Positions 16,538 to 25,528 of a stretch of DNA of 64,000 bases are shown one piece after another. This DNA is from Hyphomicrobiales bacterium (GTDB lineage: Bacteria; Pseudomonadota; Alphaproteobacteria; Rhizobiales; Xanthobacteraceae). A program made the position numbers and the translations under genes. The notes under the pieces were generated by a model. That model was not told the origin of the DNA, ran no database searches, and saw only the letters and a program-made list of their open reading frames with translations. How positions within the stretch are numbered: the stretch's first letter is position 1; each line of letters opens with the position of its first letter. The DNA lies in NCBI GenBank assembly GCA_009377695.1, contig WHTP01000009.1, forward strand, positions 1 through 64,000, in the 5' to 3' direction.

Positions 16538-16692
16538 GCCCTCTCCCCTTGCGGGAGAGGGCCGCTCGGTGTTTCAGCGCGAAGATATGGGTGAGGGGCT
16601 TTCTTCGAAAATTTCTTCTGACGAAGAGAACCCCTCACCCAATCGGTGCTCGTGGCTTCTTTCTTGAGCCCTCTCCCGCAAGGGGAGAGGGC
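16538..16692. repeat. Nested inverted repeat, GGGAGAGGG type
   Basis: The outer arms 16538-16562 and 16668-16692 are inverted copies, each itself a small hairpin (CCCTCTCCCCTTGCGGGAGA). The inner arms GGGTGAGGGG (16589-16598) and CCCCTCACCC (16631-16640) enclose a smaller hairpin with TTCTTC/GAAGA. It occupies most of the gap between the two Gfo/Idh/MocA genes. Confidence 0.85.
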
Positions 16693-16730
16693 ACGAGAGG
16701 CGGGCGCCCTGGTTTGAGGCCCTGTCGTAT

Positions 16731-17822
16731 TCATACATTATCCCCCTTGCGGAATTTCGTCTTGAAGTCCGCCACCGCCGCGATCGTCTCGTTCGTCAGC
16801 GGCAGATCGACCGGCTCGTTACGGTCGGCGGAGAGGTCGGCGGCCGTATAGGTCTCCATCACCCTGCGCGCGCTCTCCGGTGTGACCATGACAGGCGTGT
16901 TGCGGATGCAGGCTTCGACGAAGTGGATCGTCTCCGGGCCCATGCCGCCGGCGAACACATGATCGACCATCTCGCCTGGCATGGTCGACATCGGGAACCA
17001 CTGGCCGTTGGATGCCGTGTTCAGCCAGTTGTCGCGCTGGGTGTCGTCGAGCACGAGCGCGCCCTCGGTGCCGGTGATCTCGATCCAGGTCGCGCAGTAA
17101 TTCGGGAAGCTCGGCGGGAAATTCCAGCCGCCGCCGATCATGACCACAACGCCGTTGTCCATGGTGACGGTCGTGAACATCACGTCGTGCGAGCCGTTGA
17201 TCGGCTCCATGTAGCCATAGGCGCCCTGCGAATACACCCGCACCGGCTTCGCCGGCTCGAGCAGCCAGAACACGAAGTCGAGGTCGTGGGTCGATTCCAT
17301 CACCACCGGCGAGAGCCGCACGCGGCTCGCGATTTTCTTGCCGAGGCTGCGCGACAGATGCCGGCTGACCAGCACCGACACCACCTTGCCGAGCGTGCCG
17401 TCGGTGATCTTCTTCTTGGCGTAGGCGATCTTGGTGTTGAAGCGTTGCGAATAGCCGATGGTGAATTTGAGATTGTTGCGCTTGGCGAGCATGATCAGCT
17501 CGTCGGCTTCCCACAGCTCAAGCGCGATCGGCTTCTCCAGCATCACGTTCTTGCCAGAGCGCAGGCAGTCGCGCGCGATCGGGTAATGGTTCGATTCCGG
17601 CGTGGTCGAGATGAAGACCACGGAGATGTTGTCGTTCTTGATGATGTCCTGATAGTCGAGCGTCGCGGTCGCAGGTTTGTAGAGTGCCTTCACCTCGGCC
17701 AGGCGATCAGGCCGGATCTCACACAGATGCAGCTTGTCGACCAGCGCGGTCCGCGCCAACGTCTCCGCGCGCGTTCCGCCGACCCATCCCACGCCAATGA
17801 CTGCCGCTTCGACCTGCTTCAC
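16731..17822 (-). CDS. Gfo/Idh/MocA family oxidoreductase
   Basis: A 363-residue product from a GTG at 17822 preceded by GAGGAAA at good distance; this start gives MKQVEAAVIGVGWVGGTRAE with the Rossmann glycines near the N-terminus. The EKP motif is MLEKPIALELWEADELI, the substrate-domain signature is MESTHDLDFVFWLLEPAKP, and GTEGALVLDDTQRD follows. It is of the same family as the product of 15371-16480 but divergent. Substrate unknown; probably a sugar or cyclitol derivative. Confidence 0.9.
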   Translation of the reverse strand: MKQVEAAVIGVGWVGGTRAETLARTALVDKLHLCEIRPDRLAEVKALYKPATATLDYQDIIKNDNISVVFISTTPESNHYPIARDCLRSGKNVMLEKPIALELWEADELIMLAKRNNLKFTIGYSQRFNTKIAYAKKKITDGTLGKVVSVLVSRHLSRSLGKKIASRVRLSPVVMESTHDLDFVFWLLEPAKPVRVYSQGAYGYMEPINGSHDVMFTTVTMDNGVVVMIGGGWNFPPSFPNYCATWIEITGTEGALVLDDTQRDNWLNTASNGQWFPMSTMPGEMVDHVFAGGMGPETIHFVEACIRNTPVMVTPESARRVMETYTAADLSADRNEPVDLPLTNETIAAVADFKTKFRKGDNV

Positions 17823-17912
17823 GGGGCTATTTCCTCGATGCTTGTTCTTCGATGCGGCGCAAAGAACCATGAACGCCAAGGGTCTGCCAACAGGAATTCG
17901 CGGGTCACAACG

Positions 17913-17941
17913 AAAAAGGCCGGCCCGTTGTGGGGCCGGCC
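17913..17941 (-). terminator. Rho-independent terminator for the molybdenum hydroxylase operon
   Basis: On the minus strand GGCCGGCCC and GGGCCGGCC form a 9-bp GC stem with a 6-base loop, followed by TTTTT. It starts 24 bp past the stop codon of the gene ending at 17966. Confidence 0.85.
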
Positions 17942-17965
17942 CTTGCTCTTGCGCGCGGCAGATCG

Positions 17966-20260
17966 CTAAGACATGGCCGCGCGGAGGCGATCGGGCGTGA
18001 ACGGCGCGCGGCGAAGGCGCACGCCGGTGGCATCGAAGATCGCATTGGCGATTGCAGCGGTGACCGGCCGGGTTGAGCCTTCGCCGGCGCCGGTCGGAGG
18101 CTGGTCCGGACGGTCAAGGATCACGACGTCGATGACTTCCGGTACCTCCGTCATGTCGAGGATCGGATAGGTCAGCCAATCGATGCTGGTCACGTTGCCG
18201 GTGTCGAACTTGACCTCTTCCCAGATCGTGCGGCTCAGCGCCTGGATGATGTTGCCCTCGACGGTATGGACCAGCCCGTCCGGGTTGATGACTTGACCGC
18301 AGTCGTGCGCAACCGTGAACTTCCGCGCCCAGATCTTGCCGGTCGAGCGGTCGACCTCGATCTCGGAGACGATTGCGACGACGGTGCCGTTGCGCGCCGC
18401 ATAGGCGATCCCGCGGCCGCTCGCCGTGTTGCCGCTCTGGCCTTTACGCGGCGACGGCCGCGATTCCCATCCGGCCTTCTTTGCCGCCGCCTGGAGCACA
18501 GCGGCGTGCCGCGGATTCTTGACATGCCGCAACCGGAGCTCGAGCGGATCGACGCCAAGCGCATGGGCGATTTCGTCCATGAAGGATTCGCTGGCGAAAT
18601 GGATCTGCGGGCCGACCGGATCGCGCAGGTGGGAGCTGCGCAGCGGCGAGGCGCGGTCCAGCAGCGGCGGGATCGTTTCCCAGGCGGTATGCTTGTTGGC
18701 GAACGCATAGGATTCCGCCGGCACTCCGAAGTTGTCGCCCGACCGCAGCTCGACGCCCCGGAAGTGGCCGGCCAGCGTATCGCGTGGCTGGCTGCCGTTG
18801 GTATTCACGTCGACGCGCGAAAAGCCCTTGCTGAGGAACTGGTAGGCGATGACCTGCCCTTTGGCATCGATGGCCGCACGGGCGCGATGGATCGAGGCGG
18901 GAGCCTTGGGATCCCAGCCGGTGCCGTCGTTGCGCATGTATTGCAGACGCACGGGTTTGCCGACCGCCTTGGCGATGACGGCGCAGTCGTTGCCGCAGTC
19001 GTCGGCGTCACTGCGTCCGTATGAGCCCGGTCCGACCACCCAGATGCAGTCGACCGTCTCGGGCTTGACGCCCAGCGTCCGGGCAACGCCGTCACGCAGG
19101 AAGTGCGGCTTCTGCGTGCCGCTCCAGCAGGTGACGTGTCCGTTATCGGCGATCTCGACGACGGCACAAGCCGGTCCCATGCAGGAATGCGACTGGAATG
19201 GCCATTCGTACTCGGCCTCGATCACGCGAGCGGCCGACTTGAACGCCTCCTCGACATTGCCGACCGGCTTGCTGTCCTCGCGCTTCCGCACGGGCGCCTT
19301 GCGGATGTACTCGTAGAGCGCCGCCTGGTCGATGAACGGCGGCTTGCTGTTCGACCACTGGACCTTGAGCTGCCGCAGCGCCTTGATCGCATCCCATTCC
19401 TTGTCGGCGACGACCGCGAGGAAGTTGTTTTCGCGCACCACGCGGGCGCCGGGGATGTTCTTGATCGAGGCCTCGTCGACGCTCTCGATGGTGGCGCCCG
19501 CGACCGGCGGACGGACCATGCGCGCGTGCACCATGCCGGGGCGCTTGATGTCGGTGACGAAGGGGGCGGTGCAGAACGCCTTCGGCGCGATATCGGCCCG
19601 CTTGATCGGCTTGCCGACGATCTTGTAGTCCTTGTGGCTCTTCGGCGTCGCCTTGCCGGGTGCGTAGAGCGCGTTGCCGATCTTGTTGTTCCACTCAAGC
19701 TCGACGTTGAAGTGGCGGCCGCCGATCAGCTCGGCGTACGTGGCGCGCTTCGCGGGATCGCTCTTGGCTTGAACCACGCCATCGGCGACGGTCAACTGAT
19801 CAGCGGGCAGATTGAGCTTTTGCGCGCCCATCTCGACCAGCACGCGCCGCGCCTCGGCCGACGCGGCACGCATCTGCTTGCCGCCGCTCTGGATCCCGGT
19901 CGAGCCCGAGGCGCCGCCCTGGTTCACGCTGGTGCGGGTGTCGGCCATATAGACCGTAACGCGCTCAAACGGCACGTCGAGCTCTTCGGCGACCATCTGG
20001 CCGATTGAGACATACAGGCCCTGGCCCATGTCCATCTTCCCGAAGAAGGCGGACACCGAGCCGTCGGCGTTGATTGCGACATAGGACGAGAGCTGGTTGG
20101 GCACCAGCGGCGGCCGTGTCGCGGTCGCCTGGGCAAAGGCCGTATTAATCGAGAGCAGCGTCTCGGCGCTGATCGGCATGCCGATCGAGACCACCAGGGC
20201 ACCGCCGGTCGTGAGGAACGAGCGACGGGAGAAATTCGCAGGCTTTTCCATCTTCGTCAT
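17966..20260 (-). CDS. Molybdopterin-binding subunit of an isoquinoline 1-oxidoreductase-type enzyme
   Basis: A 764-residue product from the ATG at 20260, preceded by GAGGGAGG. A Tat signal (NFSRRSFLTTGGALVVSIGM) directs export with cofactor. Family blocks include the duplicated molybdopterin domains, GGASGSTGIQSGGKQMR, GVARTLGVKPETVDCIWVVG and GAGEGSTRPVTAAIANAI with the C-terminal catalytic-type Glu. Such IorB-type proteins pair with a small 2Fe-2S subunit, encoded 11 bp upstream here, and hydroxylate N-heterocycles or oxidise aldehydes in the periplasm, passing electrons to cytochromes. The substrate of this enzyme is unknown. Confidence 0.92.
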   Translation of the reverse strand: MTKMEKPANFSRRSFLTTGGALVVSIGMPISAETLLSINTAFAQATATRPPLVPNQLSSYVAINADGSVSAFFGKMDMGQGLYVSIGQMVAEELDVPFERVTVYMADTRTSVNQGGASGSTGIQSGGKQMRAASAEARRVLVEMGAQKLNLPADQLTVADGVVQAKSDPAKRATYAELIGGRHFNVELEWNNKIGNALYAPGKATPKSHKDYKIVGKPIKRADIAPKAFCTAPFVTDIKRPGMVHARMVRPPVAGATIESVDEASIKNIPGARVVRENNFLAVVADKEWDAIKALRQLKVQWSNSKPPFIDQAALYEYIRKAPVRKREDSKPVGNVEEAFKSAARVIEAEYEWPFQSHSCMGPACAVVEIADNGHVTCWSGTQKPHFLRDGVARTLGVKPETVDCIWVVGPGSYGRSDADDCGNDCAVIAKAVGKPVRLQYMRNDGTGWDPKAPASIHRARAAIDAKGQVIAYQFLSKGFSRVDVNTNGSQPRDTLAGHFRGVELRSGDNFGVPAESYAFANKHTAWETIPPLLDRASPLRSSHLRDPVGPQIHFASESFMDEIAHALGVDPLELRLRHVKNPRHAAVLQAAAKKAGWESRPSPRKGQSGNTASGRGIAYAARNGTVVAIVSEIEVDRSTGKIWARKFTVAHDCGQVINPDGLVHTVEGNIIQALSRTIWEEVKFDTGNVTSIDWLTYPILDMTEVPEVIDVVILDRPDQPPTGAGEGSTRPVTAAIANAIFDATGVRLRRAPFTPDRLRAAMS

Positions 20261-20271
20261 GATCGCCTCCC

Positions 20272-20736
20272 TCAACCCATCATCGATGCGGCGCGCTTGA
20301 CGGCGCGCAGGATGTTCATGTGGGTGCCGCAGCGGCACTTGATCCCGTGCAGCGCCTGCTTGATCTGCTCGTCCGTGGGCTTTTTATTGTCGCGGAGGAA
20401 GGCCGCGGCCGTCATGACCCAGCCATTGATGCAGTAGCCGCACTGCGTCACCTGCTCTGCTACATAAGCAGTCTGGAGCGGGTGCGGCTTCTCTGGCGTT
20501 CCAAGCCCGGACATCGTCACCACCTTGCCGTCGCCGACGGCGGACACCGGCGTGACGCACGAGCGGATCGGCTGTCCATTGAGATGAACGGTGCAGGCGC
20601 CGCACTGGGCGAGCCCACAGCCGAATTGCGGATTGTTCAATCCGACGTCGTTCTTGAGCGCATAGAGCAGTGGCATGTCGGGATCGGCGTCGATCGCGTG
20701 CGACTTGCCGTTAACGTCGAGCGTAAAGCTGGCCAT
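20272..20736 (-). CDS. (2Fe-2S)-binding small subunit, isoquinoline 1-oxidoreductase alpha-type
   Basis: A 154-residue protein with both clusters of the family: CGLAQCGACTVHLNG (about 39-53) in the plant-ferredoxin fold, and CGYCINGWVM plus IKCRCGTHMN in the helical domain. It lacks its own signal, so it is probably exported together with the large subunit by the Tat system. The ATG at 20736 is preceded by AGGGAGAG. It is first in a two-gene operon with the molybdopterin subunit. Confidence 0.93.
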   Translation of the reverse strand: MASFTLDVNGKSHAIDADPDMPLLYALKNDVGLNNPQFGCGLAQCGACTVHLNGQPIRSCVTPVSAVGDGKVVTMSGLGTPEKPHPLQTAYVAEQVTQCGYCINGWVMTAAAFLRDNKKPTDEQIKQALHGIKCRCGTHMNILRAVKRAASMMG

Positions 20737-20880
20737 GGGTGCATCTCTCCCTGATATGGCTTTTGAGGGGGTGGACGATGGGCCTCCGCGCACCGGCCAC
20801 GATCACGGTATGGGCTCCGTGATTAGGACTGTTCTAAGTCCAGGGTAGTCCAAGCGACGGAGATTGGGAACACCCTTATG

Positions 20881-21021
20881 ATCCGTCACCCTGAGGTGCG
20901 CGGCCGCAGGCCGCGCCTCGAAGGGCGACGGCCCGGCTGTCGCAACACCGGGGTCGTGCATCCTTCGAGGCTCGCCAGAGCGCGTAGACGCGCTCATGGC
21001 TCGCGCCTCAGGATGACGGAT
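20881..21021. repeat. Palindromic repeat, CCTGAGG type
   Basis: The left end ATCCGTCACCCTGAGGTGCG is inverted at the right end (GCGCCTCAGGATGACGGAT). Internal CTTCGAGG/CCTCGAAG segments also pair. A second copy is at 58763-58911. The right end overlaps the last codons of the CobW-like gene and supplies its stop codon. Confidence 0.88.
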
Positions 21022-22048
21022 CAGGACTCGTCAGGCGCCGCACCGCTTCAAGCAGCCCGCGTACGTGGGCTTCGGAAATATTCCGGGTGATGAAGACGAT
21101 GCGGCTGCCATGCTCCCCGTCCGGCCAGGCGGCGAGTTCCACCGGCGGATGCGCGAGGTGCTGCACGAACTGCACCAGCACCGGCCCGCGGCAGCCCTCG
21201 ACGTCGAGGAAACCCTTGACGCGAAGCAGGTCCGAGCCGCGCAGCGCCACCAGCGTCTCCATGGTGCGTGCGAAGGCGTTCCAGTTCAGCGGCAGACCTT
21301 CCGTCACCACGAAGCTCGTGATGCCATCGGAGTGTTCGGCTTCGGCAACGAACGTGGAGCGTTCGCCGCTGCCGATCCCCTCGGTGAGACAATGCGGGTC
21401 GATTTGTCCCTCGGCCGCCGTCACGATCTCGGCGTGGGTGTTGAGCTCGCGCAGCTTTGCCTGCAGGTCGCCGGCGGCGCCCGGTAGCGCGAGGTCGGTC
21501 TTCGACAGGATGATGCGGTCGGCGAGGATCACCTGCTTGCGCGATTCCGACGACCAGCCGATGGTGTCGAGGCCGGTCGCGGTATCGACCACCGTGGCGA
21601 CCACCTCGACGAAGAATTCGGAGCCGAGCGCACGGTCGGTTGCGAATGTCTGCAGGATCGGCGCGGGATCGGCGAGTCCGCTCGTCTCAATAACAATCCG
21701 CACGAACTGCGAGATCTCGCCGCGCTCGCGGTCGATCACCAGCTTGCGCAACGCGTTCTGCAGGTCGGTGCGGGTGACGCAGCAGACGCAGCCATTGCCG
21801 AGCAGCGTGGTCTGGTCGCTCGAGCCGCGGATCAGCGCGTCGTCGATGCCGACGGCGCCGTATTCATTGACGATGACGGCGGTGCCGCGGCCCTCCGGCG
21901 TCGACAGGAAGTGCCGCAACAGGGTGGTCTTGCCCGCGCCCAGGAAGCCGGTGAGCACGGTGACCGGGATGCGGCCCCCGCGCGCGTGCTTCTGGCGCCG
22001 TCCGAAGCGGCCAGCCTCGCGCGAGGGGAAGAGTTCAAGCGCAATCAG
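21008..22048 (-). CDS. CobW/YjiA-family GTP-binding protein
   Basis: The product has the COG0523 order: P-loop VTVLTGFLGAGKTTLLRH, the metal-binding NGCVCCV motif (CxCC), VIETSGLADPAP, the ILSKTDLA guanine-specificity motif and a C-terminal CobW_C domain ending near ITRNISEAHVRGLLEAV. These are metallochaperones or metal-insertase GTPases; which metal is not evident. Start is uncertain: no ATG or GTG lies between the upstream gene's stop and the P-loop, so the boundary given is a CTG overlapping that TGA (CTGA). The last four residues come from a palindromic repeat. Confidence 0.85.
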   Translation of the reverse strand: MIALELFPSREAGRFGRRQKHARGGRIPVTVLTGFLGAGKTTLLRHFLSTPEGRGTAVIVNEYGAVGIDDALIRGSSDQTTLLGNGCVCCVTRTDLQNALRKLVIDRERGEISQFVRIVIETSGLADPAPILQTFATDRALGSEFFVEVVATVVDTATGLDTIGWSSESRKQVILADRIILSKTDLALPGAAGDLQAKLRELNTHAEIVTAAEGQIDPHCLTEGIGSGERSTFVAEAEHSDGITSFVVTEGLPLNWNAFARTMETLVALRGSDLLRVKGFLDVEGCRGPVLVQFVQHLAHPPVELAAWPDGEHGSRIVFITRNISEAHVRGLLEAVRRLTSPDPSS

Positions 22049-23298
22049 AAATCCATCTCCAGGATGTAGAGGCCGCCGGAGAAACGATCGACCGTGTAGA
22101 CGATCTCGCGCTCGTCCACGAACACGTCGTTGAGCTGGATCGAGCCGTACTTCGACAGTGCCGGCGCGGGCGGCACGAATGTCGCAACTTCCTTCGGCTG
22201 GTAGGCGTTGGAGATGTCGTAGGCGCGCAAGCCTCCGTTGAAGAACGTGCCGAGGATGATCTGGTCCGACTGCCACGACGCCTTGCCCGGCGTGTTCTCA
22301 TGGATGTTGTGCGCGCCGAAGCGGCCGCCGCGGGTCTTGTAGTCGTCCGGGTTCGGCATCGGGCAGGTTGAGATCGGGACCAGATTGTTCTCGTCGCGGG
22401 CGTCGAGGATCCAGATCAGCTTCGGCCAGTCGGCTGCGTTGTCGGATGTCGACTCGTCGGTCATGACCACGAGACCACGATCGAACAGCGGCACGATGGT
22501 GTGGGTGAAGCCGGTATAGGGCGGCGAGTTGTCGAACCGCGAGATCGGCTTCGGCTTCGACTTGTCGGAGATGTCCATGACGAACATGCCGGCGTCGAGA
22601 TAGGCGAGGTACATCCGGTCCGGCCGCTGCGGATAGACGTTGGTGTTGTGGGCGCGGTTGCCCTTGTCGAGCGCGGGCTTCTGGTGACGGGCGGGCGGCG
22701 CCTCATTGTCGCCCTTGCGCGTGCCAGGCAGCCACCAGCGGCCGACTTCCGTCGGCTTTGACGGGTTGCGCACGTCGAAGCAGCGGTAGATCTGATCGTC
22801 GAGTGAATGGGTCGGCTCGAAGTCCTCCGCGCCTGCCGCCATGTGGACGTATTCGCCGTCCGCGAACCAGAGCTGGTGCACGCCGCGCGAGAACGGTCCG
22901 GAGCAATCGACGAACGCGATCGACTTCGGGCTTTCCGGCTTCGAGATATCGAACAGCTCAAAGCCGGCCGGCTTCTGTCCAACCTTCTGGCACTGATAGG
23001 CGACCGCCATCACCTGGTCGGTGATCTCGAGCGAGTTGGAGCGCATGTAGCCTTGCGGCAGGTCGGTCTGGCAGACCACCTTGGGCTTGCGCGGGTCGGA
23101 GACATCGACCGCGGTGAAATTCTTCGGCGCGCTTTCATGCGCCAGCCAAATGATCCGCCGCCCGTCGGGTGCGATCTGGACCGACATGCCTTCGCCCATG
23201 CCGCCGAAGCCATCCAGCGTATGCTGGGCGAGGAGTTTGAAGTTCCAGGCAACCGGATCGTAGGCGGATTGCTGCAGTGGGCTTTCAGTGACGGACAT
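22045..23298 (-). CDS. LVIVD-repeat beta-propeller protein
   Basis: A 417-residue soluble protein built from repeated strands of the type FTAVDVSDPRKPKVV, FELFDISKPESPKSI, RCFDVRNPSKPTEVG, FVMDISDKSKPKPI and RAYDISNAYQPKEVA, which are LVIVD-like blades. No signal peptide is evident. Function is unknown; it probably forms a propeller for protein or small-molecule binding. GGAGG lies before the ATG at 23298. It overlaps the CobW-like gene by 4 bases, so the two are probably translated together. Confidence 0.85.
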   Translation of the reverse strand: MSVTESPLQQSAYDPVAWNFKLLAQHTLDGFGGMGEGMSVQIAPDGRRIIWLAHESAPKNFTAVDVSDPRKPKVVCQTDLPQGYMRSNSLEITDQVMAVAYQCQKVGQKPAGFELFDISKPESPKSIAFVDCSGPFSRGVHQLWFADGEYVHMAAGAEDFEPTHSLDDQIYRCFDVRNPSKPTEVGRWWLPGTRKGDNEAPPARHQKPALDKGNRAHNTNVYPQRPDRMYLAYLDAGMFVMDISDKSKPKPISRFDNSPPYTGFTHTIVPLFDRGLVVMTDESTSDNAADWPKLIWILDARDENNLVPISTCPMPNPDDYKTRGGRFGAHNIHENTPGKASWQSDQIILGTFFNGGLRAYDISNAYQPKEVATFVPPAPALSKYGSIQLNDVFVDEREIVYTVDRFSGGLYILEMDF

Positions 23299-23395
23299 GG
23301 ATCGTTTCCCTCCAATTGTGCGCGGAGGGTGTAGCGCGTTTTGGCGGGGCGTGAAAAGGCCGGTTAGATCGAAGGTGCTGCGAGCGCCGGTGCCT

Positions 23396-23472
23396 ATTAT
23401 TATGCCCTCGCCCCGCTTAAAGCGCGGTCACGCGCGTCTTCGACGCGCTATGGCGAGGAGAGGGCGCAATAA
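23396..23472. repeat. Palindromic repeat, GGGAGAGGG-related
   Basis: ATTATTATGCCCTCGCC on the left is complementary to GGCGAGGAGAGGGCGCAATAA on the right with small bulges. The centre holds GCGCGTCTTCGACGCGC. It lies between the LVIVD gene and the ABC binding protein gene and touches the 3' end of the latter. Confidence 0.75.
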
Positions 23473-23475
23473 CAG

Positions 23476-24459
23476 CTAGCTGCTGGCCTTGGCCCAGAAC
23501 TCCGGGCGCAGGGCCTTCTTCCAGTCGGGGATGGCATCGATCTTTTTCGCGCGCAGGAGGACCTCCGCCTCGCCCTGCAAATATTTCTGGAGGTCGGCCG
23601 GGAAGCCGGGGCTCACCTCGACGCGCGCGATCGCCTGCGAAAAGGTGTCCTTGGACAGCGTGTAGCCCTTGCTGGTGAAGAACGAATAGATCACCTCCGA
23701 CACCTTGCCGGGGTTGTTCTTGAATTCGGCCGCCACGTCCTGCCAGGCCTTGAGATAGGCGACCACGATCTCCGGATGCTTGGCGACGAAATCCGGCGTT
23801 GCAGCCATCACGACGGGCATCCGGTCGAAGCCCGAAAAATCCAGGATCGAGACGCCGATCCCGTCGGCGACGGCGATCGCGTTATAAGGCTCGACATTGA
23901 CCATGGCGTCGACGGTCTTCGCCGCCATCGCCGCGATCATGTCGTTGACGTTCATCCGGACTTCCTGGAAGTCAGCCTTGCGGACCCCGAACTTCGGCCC
24001 GATCGTGTCGACGAACACATTGCCGACCGATGATCCAACCTGGTTGGCAACCTTCTTGCCCTTGAGGTCGGCGACGGATTTGAGATTCAGATCCTTGCGG
24101 GTGACGACCTGCGCGGTCTTGCCGACATATTCGATGAGCGCGATCGCGACCAGCCCGCCCTTGTTGTGCCCGATGATGAAGGATTGGCCGGCGTAAGTGC
24201 CGAGGTCGACCTGACGGCCCACCATCTGTTGCATCGTGAGATTGCCCGACGGTACGGCGAATTCCTGAAACTTCAGGCCGCGCTTTTCGAGCGCGCCCGA
24301 CCGCATGAGGTAGTAGGTCGGCATGCCCCAGATGTTGGTCTGGTAGCCTTGGCGGATGATCGTCTGGGCGGACGCCGGCTCGACGCCAAGGGAGATCGCG
24401 AGCGCGCCTGCGCCGGACGCCGCAAGGTATTGGCGGCGCGTCATGTGCCTGTTCGTCAT
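23476..24459 (-). CDS. NitT/TauT-type ABC transporter substrate-binding protein
   Basis: A 327-residue product from the ATG at 24459 with GGAGGAA upstream. A Tat-like signal (MTRRQYLAASGAGALAISLG) precedes a mature domain with IIRQGYQTNIWGMPTYYLM, KGKKVANQVGSSVGN and AYLKAWQDVAAEFKNNPGK. This is the SsuA/TauA/NrtA class of binding proteins for sulfonates, nitrate, pyrimidine precursors or aromatic acids; ligand unknown. A matching ATPase is encoded at 25529, but a Bug-type gene lies between them and no permease is adjacent. Confidence 0.9.
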   Translation of the reverse strand: MTNRHMTRRQYLAASGAGALAISLGVEPASAQTIIRQGYQTNIWGMPTYYLMRSGALEKRGLKFQEFAVPSGNLTMQQMVGRQVDLGTYAGQSFIIGHNKGGLVAIALIEYVGKTAQVVTRKDLNLKSVADLKGKKVANQVGSSVGNVFVDTIGPKFGVRKADFQEVRMNVNDMIAAMAAKTVDAMVNVEPYNAIAVADGIGVSILDFSGFDRMPVVMAATPDFVAKHPEIVVAYLKAWQDVAAEFKNNPGKVSEVIYSFFTSKGYTLSKDTFSQAIARVEVSPGFPADLQKYLQGEAEVLLRAKKIDAIPDWKKALRPEFWAKASS

Positions 24460-24484
24460 GGTCGGTTCCTCCGATTTGCTGGAA

Positions 24485-25462
24485 TCAGTCTTGCTGCAAT
24501 CCAAATTCCTGAATGGTCGATGCGACCTCATCGCGCGTCTGCATGATGATCTTGCCGAGCTCGGCCGGCGTCGAAGCTTCCGGGATCGAGCCGCCCTTCT
24601 CGATCATCCCCTTGTATTCGGGCAGGGCGACGATCGCATTCAGGTGGCGGTTCAGCTCGGCGAGGATCGGCTGCGGCGTACCCTCGCGGGCGCAGATGCC
24701 GAGCCAGCCGAAGCGGACGAACGGGAACTTCCGTTCCGCCAGCGTCGGGATGTCCTTCGCGCTCGCCAGCCGTTCGGGGCTGGTGATCGCGATCACCTTG
24801 AGCTCCTTGGTGTCATGCAGCGGCAGCACGGCCAGCGTCGGCGAGACGTAGATGTGCACGCGTCCCGCGATCAGGTCCGGCATGATCTGCGGGCCAGTGC
24901 GGAACGGCACGCGGTTCAACGAAATGCCGGTGAGCCGCTCGAGCTGGCGGACAAAAATCTCCTGCGCGGAGGCGGCGCCCAGCGTGGCGTAGCTGATGGC
25001 GCCTGGATTGGCCTTGGCGTGCGCGATGAAGCCGTTGAGGTCGTTGACCGGCAGCGCGTTGGTCATGGCGATCCCGTAATAGTATTTCGAGATCAGCGAG
25101 ATCGGCGCAAGATCGCTCAGCTTGAACTGCGGATTGCGGTAGGCCGCGGTGTTGATCGATTCGAAATGCGTGCAGAGGAGCAACGTATGGCCGTCGGCCG
25201 GCTGCGAAATCGCGTCGCGGGTGGCAAGCATCCCTGCCGCGCCCGGCTTGTTCTCGACAACGACGCGCTGCTTGAGGATCGCGCCGAGCTTCTCGGCGAT
25301 GAAGCGCGCAGGGATGTCGGTCGGGCCGCCGGCACCGAAGCCGACGATGAGCCGGACCGGCCGCGTGGCGTAGCTCTGCTGCGCGTGCGCCGCCGTCGTC
25401 GCAACGAGCGCTGCCGTCGTCAAACCAAGTCCGAACAAAATGACAGGACGGTTCATTCCCAT
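24485..25462 (-). CDS. Bug/TctC-type solute-binding protein
   Basis: A 325-residue product from the ATG at 25462, preceded by GGGAAGGAA; a second ATG follows two codons later. After the signal (ATTAAHA) the mature protein starts YATRPVRLIVGFGAGGPTDI and has VVVENKPGAAGMLATRD, DGHTLLLCTHFE and NRVPFRTGPQIMPDLIAGRV. It is a periplasmic receptor for an unidentified carboxylate. It sits between the NitT/TauT binding protein and the ABC ATPase genes on the same strand, an unusual mixture of transporter classes. Confidence 0.92.
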   Translation of the reverse strand: MGMNRPVILFGLGLTTAALVATTAAHAQQSYATRPVRLIVGFGAGGPTDIPARFIAEKLGAILKQRVVVENKPGAAGMLATRDAISQPADGHTLLLCTHFESINTAAYRNPQFKLSDLAPISLISKYYYGIAMTNALPVNDLNGFIAHAKANPGAISYATLGAASAQEIFVRQLERLTGISLNRVPFRTGPQIMPDLIAGRVHIYVSPTLAVLPLHDTKELKVIAITSPERLASAKDIPTLAERKFPFVRFGWLGICAREGTPQPILAELNRHLNAIVALPEYKGMIEKGGSIPEASTPAELGKIIMQTRDEVASTIQEFGLQQD

Positions 25463-25528
25463 CGACGCATTTCCTTCCCGTGACGTCACCGGTTGTCTCC
25501 GGTCTTGTTGTGTCGGCGCTTCGAGCCG

